A stretch of 56,015 nucleotides of DNA from Gordonia otitidis NBRC 100426 (GTDB lineage Bacteria > Actinomycetota > Actinomycetes > Mycobacteriales > Mycobacteriaceae). Numbering within the stretch: position 1 is the first letter of the stretch; each line of letters begins with the position of its first letter. The stretch lies in the NCBI RefSeq assembly GCF_000248075.1, contig NZ_BAFB01000202.1, forward strand, positions 1 to 56,015, written 5' to 3'. Below are positions 25,241-33,817 of the stretch, piece after piece. The translations under genes and the position numbers were made by a program. Below the pieces are notes generated by a model that was given only the letters and a program-made list of their open reading frames with translations, was not told the origin of the DNA and made no database searches.

Positions 25241-26263
25241 CTGGCGTTGTTGTCGCGCGTATGCGTCGTGGCAGGTGATTCTGCGGGCTTCACACGCCTG
25301 CGTCCACAGCCTCGCCTCATCGGCGGGAGTGAGTGTGCCTGCCGCACACCGGGCTGTGTAGTCGGACACCGCTTGCGACATCCGCTTAGCAGCGTCGGCC
25401 GCCGCAGCTTCGAGGTGATGTCGGGCTGTCAACGTCACTCGTTGTTCACGGCACCTCAGTAGCAGCAGCGTGAATGCGGTGAGCATCGCTGTCAGCGGCA
25501 GTATCCAGCCGAGCGTGTCAGACGGGAGGCGAACGGTGCTCGAGTTCAGCAGCAGCGTGTGCGAGACGGCGGCGCAGCTTCCGAAAACAGCGAGATCCAG
25601 CAACGATGCTGCGGCGTCTCGCCGCGACCGGAACGCCAACTTCCATGCGATCTGAACACACGACGGAATGAGCAAGATCAGGAACATGCAGACGAGCAGT
25701 AGTCGCGGCGCGAAATTGCCGGCGAGAAGCGTCACCGGTACCGCCGCGGCGAGCGCGCAGTACGCAGCCTGTGTCGACCAAAACCATCGGTCGCTGACAT
25801 CGGTGGGGGCGCCCTGCGGCGCATACCATCCTGCACGTCTACGCAGACGCTGCGACATCACCAGTGACACTGCTGCGACGGCTGCGCCGCACACCATCAT
25901 GATGAGCGACGTCGAGGTCACGAGTTCGGAGGCCTCAAGAACGCCGGCGGCACGTAGATGATCAAACTGGTCGATCGACATCGAGTACACCGGCATCCTG
26001 ATGATCGCCCATACGAACAGCCCGGTCATTATCGACCGGCCAGCGAAAGAGACGAGATCGGCGTACTTCAACAGCTTTCGACTCGCCGGATACTCCCATA
26101 CGCGCACAGTTGGGCTGGGTTCACTGATCGGGGGGCGTGGTGGCAGCACATCGCTCAGAAACCGTGAGACATGCTGCGCAACGGTCGTCGGTCGAAGGTA
26201 CACGTACACAACAAATCCGGCGGCGATCGCAACGACCAGGAGTGGGGCAGCGGCGTCGGGCAT
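25202..26263 (-). CDS. polytopic membrane protein of unknown function
   Basis: 353 residues. Hydrophobic segments at about 5-25, 75-95, 115-140, 170-190, 192-215, 230-250 and 265-290 indicate six or seven membrane spans. A charged cytoplasmic C-terminus (about 295-353) follows. ATG 26263 shares one base with the stop of the HTH gene upstream, so the two are co-translated and the regulator may act with it. No transporter motif recognised. Confidence 0.7.
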   Translation of the reverse strand: MPDAAAPLLVVAIAAGFVVYVYLRPTTVAQHVSRFLSDVLPPRPPISEPSPTVRVWEYPASRKLLKYADLVSFAGRSIMTGLFVWAIIRMPVYSMSIDQFDHLRAAGVLEASELVTSTSLIMMVCGAAVAAVSLVMSQRLRRRAGWYAPQGAPTDVSDRWFWSTQAAYCALAAAVPVTLLAGNFAPRLLLVCMFLILLIPSCVQIAWKLAFRSRRDAAASLLDLAVFGSCAAVSHTLLLNSSTVRLPSDTLGWILPLTAMLTAFTLLLLRCREQRVTLTARHHLEAAAADAAKRMSQAVSDYTARCAAGTLTPADEARLWTQACEARRITCHDAYARQQRQSLRSNRRPQHVD

Positions 26264-26730
26264 CAGTCATCTCCATCGGAAGTGGGCCGAACTGTGGCAG
26301 GGGTGCGCGGAGCGCGGATGATTGCTGCAGCAATGTCGAAGAGGCTTGCTCCCCGCGAATGCAGCCGCGACACCATCTGGGGGCGAATCCCAAGCTGGTC
26401 GGCGACAGCTCGAACGGTGCTGTCCGCCACCGCGTGTGAGACTGCAGCTGCCCGGACGTCGGTGAACATGCGTTGCGTGTGTGCAGCCTGGGCAGCCACT
26501 TCGGCGGCGGCGAGGGCTACCGCGGCCGGGTTCGTCAGCCAAGGCCATCGCAGAGTGTCCGTGTCGGGATATGTGAGCAGCGGCGTCGGATCGGCGAGAA
26601 CCGCTTTAAGGTCGTCGACGCTGATGCCAGCGTTGTCGAACAGCGGCGCTAGGCGGGCGACGTCGTGGGGGCTTCGGTGCGCTCCGAGGAGCTGTCCCCA
26701 GCCGCCGGGATGAGAGTGTGGGTGTTCCAC
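26263..26730 (-). CDS. small protein with helix-turn-helix segment
   Basis: 155 residues from GTG 26730 (AGGAT site, start uncertain). The C-terminal region AVADSTVRAVADQLGIRPQMVSRLHSRG reads as a helix-turn-helix. It resembles the RNA-polymerase-like or XRE-type 'decide by HTH' proteins of actinobacterial plasmids. It is coupled to the membrane protein by a one-base overlap. Confidence 0.55.
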   Translation of the reverse strand: MEHPHSHPGGWGQLLGAHRSPHDVARLAPLFDNAGISVDDLKAVLADPTPLLTYPDTDTLRWPWLTNPAAVALAAAEVAAQAAHTQRMFTDVRAAAVSHAVADSTVRAVADQLGIRPQMVSRLHSRGASLFDIAAAIIRAPRTPATVRPTSDGDD

Positions 26731-26887
26731 GGCAGTTGATCCTGTAGTGAGTGGCTTCGATGTATGCCCTTCACCTAAGCACGCAACGGGGGGGTTGCGC
26801 AACAAGTCCGGGGTGCTGGCCCAACCACGTTGCCAACTGCCAACCACGCCGCCCCGGACGCATCGCGAGGCGGCGGGATGACCTTCG

Positions 26888-27247
26888 TCAGGAGCGTTCG
26901 GCCCTCAGCGCGGCGTCGCGCCCGACAGCCTCGATCGCGTACTGAGGGATGCGGAAACCGTTGTCACGCAGCGCCGTGAGTTGGGTGAGGCATTCGTGTG
27001 CGCTGTCGACACGCAATTCGGTGCCTGCCTCCGCAGCCTCGATGGGTTCGTAGCTGCCGTGCTCCTGCGCCTCGTAGTGAGCCATCAACTGTTCGGCGAA
27101 GTCTGACTGTCCAGCGGTCGGCAATGGCGGCACCGGATGCTGCGGATGGGCCACGAAACGGCTCTCAGCGACATGAATAACCCACTGTCCGTGCACATCG
27201 AAATACACGTACACATCGCTGTCGGCTCCGAAACGTACGTAACTCAT
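26888..27247 (-). CDS. phage/plasmid-type small protein (MSYVRFG start)
   Basis: 119 residues; ATG 27247 with GGAAGG. The opening MSYVRFGADSDVYVYFDVHGQW resembles the N-terminus of a small protein family common in actinophages and plasmids. Its C-terminal part (LTQLTALRDNGFRIPQYAI) resembles the segment in those proteins that describes time or volume control; function unknown. TATGAT on the minus strand near 27310 may be its -10. Confidence 0.65.
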   Translation of the reverse strand: MSYVRFGADSDVYVYFDVHGQWVIHVAESRFVAHPQHPVPPLPTAGQSDFAEQLMAHYEAQEHGSYEPIEAAEAGTELRVDSAHECLTQLTALRDNGFRIPQYAIEAVGRDAALRAERS

Positions 27248-27445
27248 TCATCGAATCCTTCCAGGATGCGCCGTGACGCGGGACCACTCAACGAACCAGG
27301 ATCATAGTCTGTGGGACAGCGACTTTCGCTGCACATGCACGACACGCAGGCCGTCCTCGCTAGCATCATCATGCCATCGCCGTCTGACATCAGCGCCGCC
27401 ACAGCTAACGTCAGCGACCCAGCCGCGCCGGTCCTCGAATAGTGC

Positions 27446-27477
27446 TGCCGCACAACACCGGCACCGAATGCGACGCT
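27446..27477 (+). promoter_or_regulatory. TGCCGC-N18 promoter, leaderless gene 27485
   Basis: TGCCGCAC, 18 nt, GACGCT ending at 27477. The next gene's ATG is at 27485, exactly where transcription should begin. Confidence 0.7.
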
Positions 27478-27484
27478 GGGCGAC

Positions 27485-28033
27485 ATGACAGACACACCAG
27501 CCCTTCTCGCGTGGTCGACGTGGGGCACGGTCATCGCCGTGCTCGCGACATCCCTACAGGCCGGACGCTTCCTGCGACAGTCACCGGCGCTATGGGTCGA
27601 TCTGTCAGACATGCGCGAGGATCCGCAGATCGTGCCTGCCTCGGCCGGCAGGCACAGACGCACAACACGGACGCACCCTGCTCGCGCTCACCACCGTCAC
27701 AGCGAAGACTCCGAATGGGCTGAGAGCATCGCCTGGTACCTGCTGACCATCGCCAGCTACATCAGCGTGTGGGTGACCGCGGTCGATGCCGCCCGGGCAG
27801 GGCAGCCAGTCGCCTACTGGGTGGCGGCAGGCGGAACCGTTACGGGCGTCTATGCCATGGCTTACGCGTTCTCGGTGAACAGCTACCCCGAGCACGCCAC
27901 GTGCAGCGCTCGCAGCGTCTACCCAACCGCGACCGTCATCATCAAGGCTGCGCTGCACCCGGCCCGCGCAGCCACGGAAGTGTATGGCCGGATGCGCCGG
28001 TTCGTTACGGCAGTGGCACGTAAAAGCGTGTGA
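27485..28033 (+). CDS. membrane protein of unknown function (leaderless)
   Basis: 182 residues. No ribosome site; ATG lies 8 nt after the -10, so the mRNA is probably leaderless. Membrane segments at about 10-28, 83-103 and 108-132 flank a His/Arg-rich loop (GRHRRTTRTHPARAHHRHS). The loop is likely cytoplasmic and could bind metal or nucleic acid. It is followed by another membrane protein. Confidence 0.65.
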   Translation: MTDTPALLAWSTWGTVIAVLATSLQAGRFLRQSPALWVDLSDMREDPQIVPASAGRHRRTTRTHPARAHHRHSEDSEWAESIAWYLLTIASYISVWVTAVDAARAGQPVAYWVAAGGTVTGVYAMAYAFSVNSYPEHATCSARSVYPTATVIIKAALHPARAATEVYGRMRRFVTAVARKSV

Positions 28034-28070
28034 CACAGTCATAAATCACCAGCCAGGAACGGAGATCGTG

Positions 28071-28442
28071 ATGTGGCAAGTTGCAGCCGCCGTGGTTCTC
28101 GCCGCACTGTCAGTGTATTCGATCGCGGCGGCGATCCTCATGGTGTGGACGGCGAAACCGCTCGCGGCTGTCGTGTTCGTCTGCTGCGCAGCCGCTTTGA
28201 CGACGACCGCACTCTCAGCGCTGCACGAAGGTGCGGCTCATGTCGCGTTCTGGGTGGCCGCAGCGCTGGTATCAGCGGTGCTCACGGTCGGACTGTGGCC
28301 GGTCATCGCGGAACACCTGGTGTGCCCCCAGCTCGGACACAAACCGGCACTCGGCGAACGCATCACAATCGGTGACGACCGCTCTGGGAACGTACAAGTT
28401 GGCGCGTACTGCACCCGCTGCAAAGAACGCGTCGGCGACTAA
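28071..28442 (+). CDS. small membrane protein with C-terminal Cys pair
   Basis: 123 residues; ATG 28071 with GGAG site. Three or four hydrophobic spans cover residues 4-90. The C-terminus carries a lone Cys and a CTRCKER pair. Third-party partners unknown; it lies between 27485 and 28469 on the same strand. Confidence 0.6.
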   Translation: MWQVAAAVVLAALSVYSIAAAILMVWTAKPLAAVVFVCCAAALTTTALSALHEGAAHVAFWVAAALVSAVLTVGLWPVIAEHLVCPQLGHKPALGERITIGDDRSGNVQVGAYCTRCKERVGD

Positions 28443-28468
28443 TCACATCACCACTTGCCGGAGGAAAC

Positions 28469-29164
28469 GTGAACGCCAGACCGATACACACACGGCTGAA
28501 CATAGAAAAGAATCCCTGTGTGACAGACGAAGTGACCGAGTCATTTCAGCCATCCGCCGAGTGCGTGGTCTGCCGCCACGCACGCGGTCGAGGCCCACTC
28601 ACTGTCCACCTACTGCCTGTGTCCGATGCGGTCGCCATCGCATATGCCACGCACACGCGCTGCTCCGCCGGGCCGATCGCCGCAGATATGCAGACCACCT
28701 ACTTCATTGGGCACGGAACGTTGGTGCTAGCGCACAACGGCATACTCGAGCGCACCGCGGGCATCGTCGTCAACCCGGCCGCCGAACTGTTCGCCGTCTG
28801 CCGTGTCGGGCCGAACCTGTGGGGAGATCCGCTACGCCGACACCGCGACGCCGGGTACCGCACCGACAACGCCACGAGTAGTCAGTCACCGTCGCGTCTG
28901 GTGACCTGGACCGAGAGGGGCGGGGCACTCGTCGTGCACGACCACGTACTCCAAGCGCAGTTCAGCGTCGACGTCCCTGACACCTTCTGGCCGCTCGTGC
29001 GGAAACGCGGCGGCTTCGTGTATTCGGTCAGCTTCCGACATTGGGTCGCCGAACTGTTCTCTGACACTCACGCCATCGACGTCTACCTCGACGACGACCC
29101 AGACGGATCGGCACACACCTGGGTACCCGCCGCCAACAACTACCTACCTGCGTGGGCAGTGTGA
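28469..29164 (+). CDS. protein of unknown function
   Basis: 231 residues; GTG 28469 with GGAGGAAAC site. The N-terminal part has CVVCRHARG and several His residues, suggesting a zinc site. The C-terminal half is beta-rich with acidic turns (DVYLDDDPDGS). Probably co-transcribed with 28071. Confidence 0.55.
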   Translation: MNARPIHTRLNIEKNPCVTDEVTESFQPSAECVVCRHARGRGPLTVHLLPVSDAVAIAYATHTRCSAGPIAADMQTTYFIGHGTLVLAHNGILERTAGIVVNPAAELFAVCRVGPNLWGDPLRRHRDAGYRTDNATSSQSPSRLVTWTERGGALVVHDHVLQAQFSVDVPDTFWPLVRKRGGFVYSVSFRHWVAELFSDTHAIDVYLDDDPDGSAHTWVPAANNYLPAWAV

Positions 29165-29167
29165 ACG

Positions 29168-29198
29168 TGCCGCTCTTGTCGTAAGCAGGTGCGACACT
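29168..29198 (+). promoter_or_regulatory. TGCCGC promoter variant (N17) before 29231
   Basis: TGCCGCTC, 17 nt, GACACT. The only copy with 17-nt spacing. Predicted start near 29205. Confidence 0.45.
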
Positions 29199-29230
29199 GT
29201 GAGCAATCCGAAAACACCGAGAGGATCGCC

Positions 29231-29377
29231 ATGAACGCGCCCACTCTCGTTTCATCCATCGCCTCGCACTACGCAGCCGAGCGGCCGTCGACGGCAGCAC
29301 TCGCAACTCCCGACAACATCTGCCGCACCCCCAATATCGCCACAACAACACTGGGCCCCAAGCATTCGTGCCGATGA
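29231..29377 (+). CDS. very small protein of unknown function
   Basis: 48 residues; ATG 29231 has GAGAGGATCGCC ahead of it, a clear ribosome site, and a promoter just upstream. Ser/Thr/Ala-rich; ends 11 bp before the next ATG. May be a leader peptide for the 29389-30317 unit. Confidence 0.45.
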   Translation: MNAPTLVSSIASHYAAERPSTAALATPDNICRTPNIATTTLGPKHSCR

Positions 29378-29388
29378 AAGGACCCCAC

Positions 29389-29652
29389 ATGGCGACACCC
29401 ACGACCACCAACCCGTACTGGGACCGGCTGCTCGCCGAGGCCACACACCTGCGCGAGGTCAACAGTCGCCTGGCCGAAGGGATGCTGCGCCAGCACGCCA
29501 CACTCGACGACGCGTCGCGCCGACACCTGGTTGATCAGCTGTCGCGCAACCAACATGCGGCCGACCGTATTCAGCAGCAAGTGGATTGGTATCGGCACCA
29601 GTCAGGTGAAGTGCTCGCAGTCGTACCAGCTGGGCCCGCCTGGTCCGACTAG
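29389..29652 (+). CDS. small helical protein of unknown function
   Basis: 87 residues, AAAGGA site. Almost entirely helical with Gln/His-rich repeats (RNQHAADRIQQQVDWYRHQ). Second gene of the 29231 unit. Confidence 0.6.
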   Translation: MATPTTTNPYWDRLLAEATHLREVNSRLAEGMLRQHATLDDASRRHLVDQLSRNQHAADRIQQQVDWYRHQSGEVLAVVPAGPAWSD

Positions 29653-29690
29653 CCGACATCCCACTGAACAGCCACAGGAAGGACACCAGC

Positions 29691-30317
29691 ATGGACGACG
29701 AACTCCGCGCCCTGATGCGCGTAACCGTCCCCACCGGACAACACGGCACTGCGCGCGTTGAGCGGTTCGTGGTCACCGAAGAGCAGTCCGCGTTGACCGC
29801 GCTGACACACGGCGACCGATACTGTGCACCAGGCGAATACACGCGGCTACTCGTCGACAACGAACTATGGATGTCCGACACCCGCGCCGAGGCTGCCGAC
29901 CACCTGCCGTTTCTACGTGTCGTTCGCGCGGAAAGGGCGCATTCGGTTCTCATCACCGGCCTCGGACTCGGAATGGTGCTCCGCGCCTGCCTGAACCTGC
30001 CGCATGTGGATCGCCTCGACGTCATCGAACTGAACACCGACGTCATCGCCCTAGTCGGAGAGCACTACACGCAGATGGCCCACCAGAACGGGGTGCAGCT
30101 ACGCATCCACCACGCCGACGCCCACGCCGGCATCAGCTGCTTCGACACGACGGTCGATCGATTCGACCTCGCATGGCACGACATCTGGAAGAGCATCGGC
30201 GAACACGACGACGCCACAATCGATTCGATCATCGGCCACTACCGGCCCATCGTCACCGGCCGTCAAATGTGTTGGGCAGAAGCTGAAAGCCGCAACTTCC
30301 TCGCCTACGTCCTGTAG
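29691..30317 (+). CDS. class I SAM methyltransferase-like protein
   Basis: 208 residues, GGAAGGAC site. After about 85 N-terminal residues comes VLITGLGLGMVLRACL (motif I, SAM loop), DVIELNTDVIALV (motif II acidic end) and RIHHADAHAG (motif III). Then FDLAWHDIWKS, a layout like spermidine-synthase/methyltransferase folds. The usual catalytic NPPY is absent, so it is not a typical N6-adenine DNA methylase. Substrate unknown. Last gene of the 29231 unit. Confidence 0.65.
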   Translation: MDDELRALMRVTVPTGQHGTARVERFVVTEEQSALTALTHGDRYCAPGEYTRLLVDNELWMSDTRAEAADHLPFLRVVRAERAHSVLITGLGLGMVLRACLNLPHVDRLDVIELNTDVIALVGEHYTQMAHQNGVQLRIHHADAHAGISCFDTTVDRFDLAWHDIWKSIGEHDDATIDSIIGHYRPIVTGRQMCWAEAESRNFLAYVL

Positions 30318-30338
30318 CCCACCACCCCGCACTTGCAG

Positions 30339-30370
30339 TGCCGCAGCTCCCTAGTCGGGCAGGCCAGTGT
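30339..30370 (+). promoter_or_regulatory. TGCCGC-N18 promoter without adjacent gene
   Basis: TGCCGCAG, 18 nt, CAGTGT; predicted start near 30377. A perfect terminator begins 26 nt later. Confidence 0.5.
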
Positions 30371-30376
30371 GGACAG

Positions 30377-30438
30377 TGCCAGATCACACCATCCCCTGCG
30401 CGGGGTGTGGGCCCAACCCGGCGGTTCGGCCCACACCC
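30377..30438 (+). ncRNA. candidate short RNA between promoter and terminator
   Basis: The promoter at 30339-30370 would start an RNA at about 30377 that meets the 11-bp hairpin 30403-30438, giving a product of about 60-70 nt. No start codon with ribosome site lies within. Could also be a decayed gene's leader. Confidence 0.3.
30403..30438. terminator. terminator hairpin
   Basis: Perfect 11-bp stem GGGTGTGGGCC / GGCCCACACCC, loop 14 nt. Confidence 0.65.
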
Positions 30439-30503
30439 GACAGGCGCGGACGCGGACTGTCCACACCATCACCGCACTACATGCTGCACGGTGGCCGGCC
30501 GAG

Positions 30504-30535
30504 TGCCGCAGACGATCACACCGTCAGTAGATGCT
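30504..30535 (+). promoter_or_regulatory. TGCCGC-N18 promoter before 30573
   Basis: TGCCGCAG, 18 nt, GATGCT; predicted start near 30542, 31 nt before ATG 30573. Confidence 0.6.
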
Positions 30536-30572
30536 GAACATGCACCACCACAAACGTCGATAGGAAAACACC

Positions 30573-30854
30573 ATGATCGAGACCTGCACTACATCCCCCG
30601 TCGCCAACGACGAGTTCGCCTCGTGGATCGATACGTTCCTCGAGGAGAAGGGCATCGACCCGCAACACGTGTTCACCGTCGCCGGCCCCAGCAACCTCGA
30701 GAACATCATTCCTGTCGGAGTGGTCATCGAACACGCCAAGATCGCCTCACCCGGCGAACAAGCAACCATCAAGGACACGCTCGTGCAGATCGACTTCCGC
30801 GACGGCGACGTCCTGCACTACCTCGAGTTCCTCGCAACGGGCATCGCCCACTAG
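30573..30854 (+). CDS. small acidic protein of unknown function
   Basis: 93 residues, ribosome site AGGAAAAC. Compact alpha/beta pattern with an acidic start (FASWIDTFLEEKGIDP). First gene of a two-gene unit with 30902. Confidence 0.6.
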   Translation: MIETCTTSPVANDEFASWIDTFLEEKGIDPQHVFTVAGPSNLENIIPVGVVIEHAKIASPGEQATIKDTLVQIDFRDGDVLHYLEFLATGIAH

Positions 30855-30901
30855 ACGATCACGCCCACCAGCTGGCCGGGACAACCGAAGGGACGTAGCC
30901 G

Positions 30902-31633
30902 ATGAATGGGTGGAACCCGCCGAAATCGTTGCAACACACCATCAACAACGCGCTCCACAGCCGCCGCTCCTTTGCTGTCAGCCACGGCAAGGACACCGGC
31001 GACCACCCATTCGTCAGCCTGACTGTGAGATGGGACGGCCACGAACTACGCCTGACCTGGCACACCCGGACCACCGGCACCTACCGATTCTTCTCCGGCC
31101 TGGCAGCCACCCCCACCACCGGATGGCGCGACGTGACCCTCGCGCAGGCCAACACACTCATCCGCGGTGAAGATGACGTGAACACTGACGCGCGACTCCA
31201 CCGCACCACAATGAGCGAAACCAGCCAAGCAGCAACCCCAGCCGCCCCCACTGCTGGCGGACACACACCCGCGATCGGCACCGACTGCAACTCCACGCCA
31301 GCCACAAACGCGGGAACAGGGGACGAGATACTGCTGCAAACAGCCCGAGTCTGGCAGCTGCGGATGCTGGGCACCAAACGATTTGCGCGCACCATCATCG
31401 GCGCCGACATCAGCCGAATCCTCAACACTGCAGATGACAACCACGCGGTGCTGCAACTGTTCGACGACTACACCCACCATGTGCCCGCTGATATCGCCGC
31501 CGAAGTCCGCGCCGTCCTCGAGTGGACACCGTGGACGCACCGACCTCCCGTGCATGTGACACGCGACGAGGTGCCTGACGAACTGTTCGTCGCCATCAGC
31601 GAAGCCGCGCAACGTCATCGACACGAACGTTGA
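30902..31633 (+). CDS. protein of unknown function
   Basis: 243 residues, GGGAC site. The N-terminal 95 residues are beta-rich (WDGHELRLTWHTRTTGTYRFF). A Thr/Ala-rich linker follows, then a helical C-terminus (about 140-243). Two-domain layout without known motif. Confidence 0.55.
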   Translation: MNGWNPPKSLQHTINNALHSRRSFAVSHGKDTGDHPFVSLTVRWDGHELRLTWHTRTTGTYRFFSGLAATPTTGWRDVTLAQANTLIRGEDDVNTDARLHRTTMSETSQAATPAAPTAGGHTPAIGTDCNSTPATNAGTGDEILLQTARVWQLRMLGTKRFARTIIGADISRILNTADDNHAVLQLFDDYTHHVPADIAAEVRAVLEWTPWTHRPPVHVTRDEVPDELFVAISEAAQRHRHER

Positions 31634-31775
31634 GTCATCACCAGCACCACATCAGGCCGACACCTGCCGGCGCCTGATGTAGTGACAGCTGTCCGGTGGC
31701 CGCCCTGCGCCCGCTGCACACCTTGATCTCGACCTGCTATTGCGGCGTCGGTTCGCGGTGCGCAGCGGGAGAACG

Positions 31776-31916
31776 TCACCGCCGCAACTCGCACGCCCAC
31801 GTGACGCGACCGCACACGGTGCACGTGTAGGTGGATGCGGGGCCATGGTCACACTGCTCGGTTGGGCCAACCTCTGCCTTGTCATTACCGCAGTAGCAGT
31901 CGAGATCGATCAACAT
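31776..31916 (-). CDS. small zinc-ribbon-like protein
   Basis: 46 residues from ATG 31916 with GAAGGAG. Ligand pattern CYCG ... CDHG ... CTVCGR ... C looks like a zinc ribbon. Size and pattern resemble tiny zinc-finger proteins of actinophages. An alternative longer start at 32075 has no ribosome site. Confidence 0.5.
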   Translation of the reverse strand: MLIDLDCYCGNDKAEVGPTEQCDHGPASTYTCTVCGRVTWACELRR

Positions 31917-32028
31917 CGCTGTAGCTCCTTCGAGCCGTTCCCGGCGGCTTTCCACCGAGGGGCGATCAACATACAGGATCAGTACGCACAGAACCAAACC
32001 GTGCTGTACCTGGCGAATTGGCGCATGC

Positions 32029-32625
32029 TCAGATCTCATTCCACGTCTCATCAAAGATGGCGGTGAGGCGTCCACCAGCGGTGTCGGCCAGGAGTTGCGC
32101 TAGTTGGCGCGCGTGGTCGTCGTCGTCCGCCTGCACGTCGAAGCGCAACTCAATCGTGTACGACGCACCACCCGATTTGGGTGTGCGAGGCTGGCCCGAC
32201 TGCGCGATGCTGACCGCTTCGCCGAGCGTGCAGCCGTCGAGGGCTCGCCGCCAGTAGCGTGGCCAAACGGGCAGTGGCTGCGGGGGCGGACCGGCAGGTT
32301 TACCTGCAGCGCAGTCAGAGTGCTCGTCGATCGACCAACCGCCGGCATCGGAGTACCCGTATTCGGTGTGACAACCGGTGCATTCAACGGACACGGAGAA
32401 GGGTCCGTCGTGGTCGGCAACCTCGACTGGCACACGTGCATCGCTCATGGTGACGAGCGAGTCGAGAGCTTCGCCGTTACGCGAGGCGGCATCAGCTTCG
32501 TCGGCCGTGATGAACCAGGCCGTCGAACCGAGGGCACCGCCGAGGTCAACCGCATAGTCGTTGATCCAGTGCTGCAGCGAGACGTGCACGCGCCACTGCG
32601 GCTCAGCTGGGGGAGTGGATGTCAT
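32029..32625 (-). CDS. protein of unknown function
   Basis: 198 residues from ATG 32625 (AAAGGA site), with a TGCCGC promoter upstream. Central CTGC ... C pattern could bind metal. Pro-rich stretch (AGPPPQPLPVWPRYWR) separates two alpha/beta parts. No family recognised. Confidence 0.6.
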   Translation of the reverse strand: MTSTPPAEPQWRVHVSLQHWINDYAVDLGGALGSTAWFITADEADAASRNGEALDSLVTMSDARVPVEVADHDGPFSVSVECTGCHTEYGYSDAGGWSIDEHSDCAAGKPAGPPPQPLPVWPRYWRRALDGCTLGEAVSIAQSGQPRTPKSGGASYTIELRFDVQADDDDHARQLAQLLADTAGGRLTAIFDETWNEI

Positions 32626-32656
32626 CGTCGGTCCTTTCTGTTGGTGGATGGCGACA

Positions 32657-32688
32657 ACGCTAGATTTCGTGCTCGCAGCTGCGCGGCA
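32657..32688 (-). promoter_or_regulatory. TGCCGC-N18 promoter for 32625
   Basis: Minus strand: TGCCGCGC (32688-32681), 18 nt, TAGCGT; start near 32650. Confidence 0.65.
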
Positions 32689-33119
32689 ATCGCCTGGGCG
32701 ACAGCAGCGGCAGCCAGGGGGACCGGATTGAAGGACTCGAATAAACGGACAACACGGTGGGGTGTGGGTTCTGGTTGGCAAGGAGAGGGAGTCTCCGAGT
32801 CGGCCCTAACCGCCCTCCACACCAAGCGTCGTCTGGCATCTGTTTGCCCGGCCTGACCTGTCCTCGTCGACATGAACGCCGCGTTCGGTTGGGGCCGGTT
32901 GAGTGGCTGGGCGGGAACCGACGCCACTTCGTGTACGGGCCGCTGGATTCACCTACTCGTCGCGCCAGTCCGCAGCGCAGCAGGCGTGGGTACGGTTTTG
33001 CGTCGCCGAATGGGTGGCCATTGTCGATGTCGCTCTGTCCACAGCCAGCAAGCGGCACGTAGAAATGATGGGGCTATGGCTGCCAGCACAAGCGATCGTC
33101 GGCGTCGACCGACTGTGAC
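32689..33119. other. gene-poor stretch
   Basis: About 430 bp between divergent promoters. Open frames on both strands lack ribosome sites and look random; one plus-strand frame (to 33118) has a run of plausible residues and could be a gene relic. No repeats seen. Confidence 0.4.
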
Positions 33120-33151
33120 TGCCGCGCAGCCGATTGGGCAACAGCAACACT
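33120..33151 (+). promoter_or_regulatory. TGCCGC-N18 promoter before 33184
   Basis: TGCCGCGC, 18 nt, AACACT; start near 33158. Confidence 0.65.
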
Positions 33152-33183
33152 GGATGCATCGTCCAATCGTGAAGGAGCCGAAC

Positions 33184-33498
33184 ATGACCGAGCAGGCAAA
33201 GACGGCGCAGCTGATGGAAATCTCCGTGCGCACTGCTGTCGCCGACTGGGTTGAGGCGTCCATGTGGATGCTGTCAGAACCGCACATGGAGGACGGGACG
33301 CATGTCGAGTTCGTGGCGTCACTGACGAGCGGTCGACTGCGCGACCTTGTGGCGGCAACTCGCGACGGAGACTTGATCTATACCCAGGACGGGGAGCTGC
33401 TGATGCTCGCCATGACCGGAATCGACGCCCACGGGAATCAGGAATCATATTCGGTGGATGAACAGTTCGAGCGTATCGGCTACACAACCACCAGGTAG
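33184..33498 (+). CDS. small protein of unknown function
   Basis: 104 residues; ATG 33184 with GAAGGAG site and start 26 nt after the predicted transcription start. Met- and acid-rich, mixed alpha/beta (DGELLMLAMTGID). Confidence 0.6.
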   Translation: MTEQAKTAQLMEISVRTAVADWVEASMWMLSEPHMEDGTHVEFVASLTSGRLRDLVAATRDGDLIYTQDGELLMLAMTGIDAHGNQESYSVDEQFERIGYTTTR

Positions 33499-33722
33499 GC
33501 CAGTGGTCGTCCGCCACCACAGACCACCCGCACCGGGAAGGCGACGATCGGGGGTGACGCTGTCCGGCCCCTGGCGGCAGCGGAGCATCACACTGGCCGC
33601 CGGTGTCGAGACTGTCCGGCATGCTGTTCCTAGCGCCGATCTGAGTAACGTGGCGGCCCTTCGGGAGCCACGCAGTCTCGGGGAAATTGTAGAGGCGGGC
33701 GAGCGGAGCGCTCGAACCGTGT
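33499..33722. other. intergenic stretch with CTGTCCG motifs
   Basis: No gene. CTGTCCGG occurs at 33559 and 33612 ahead of the promoter at 33723. Confidence 0.45.
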
Positions 33723-33754
33723 TGCCGCACAGCCGCATCGGGCGGTGATTGCCT
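33723..33754 (+). promoter_or_regulatory. TGCCGC-N18 promoter before 33818
   Basis: TGCCGCAC, 18 nt, TTGCCT; -10 is weak. Predicted start near 33761. Confidence 0.5.
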
Positions 33755-33817
33755 CAGTGGGTACCACTGCGCGGGTCGTGCTCACCGGCGAGGCCCCGAG
33801 AAACAAGGAGAGTGACC

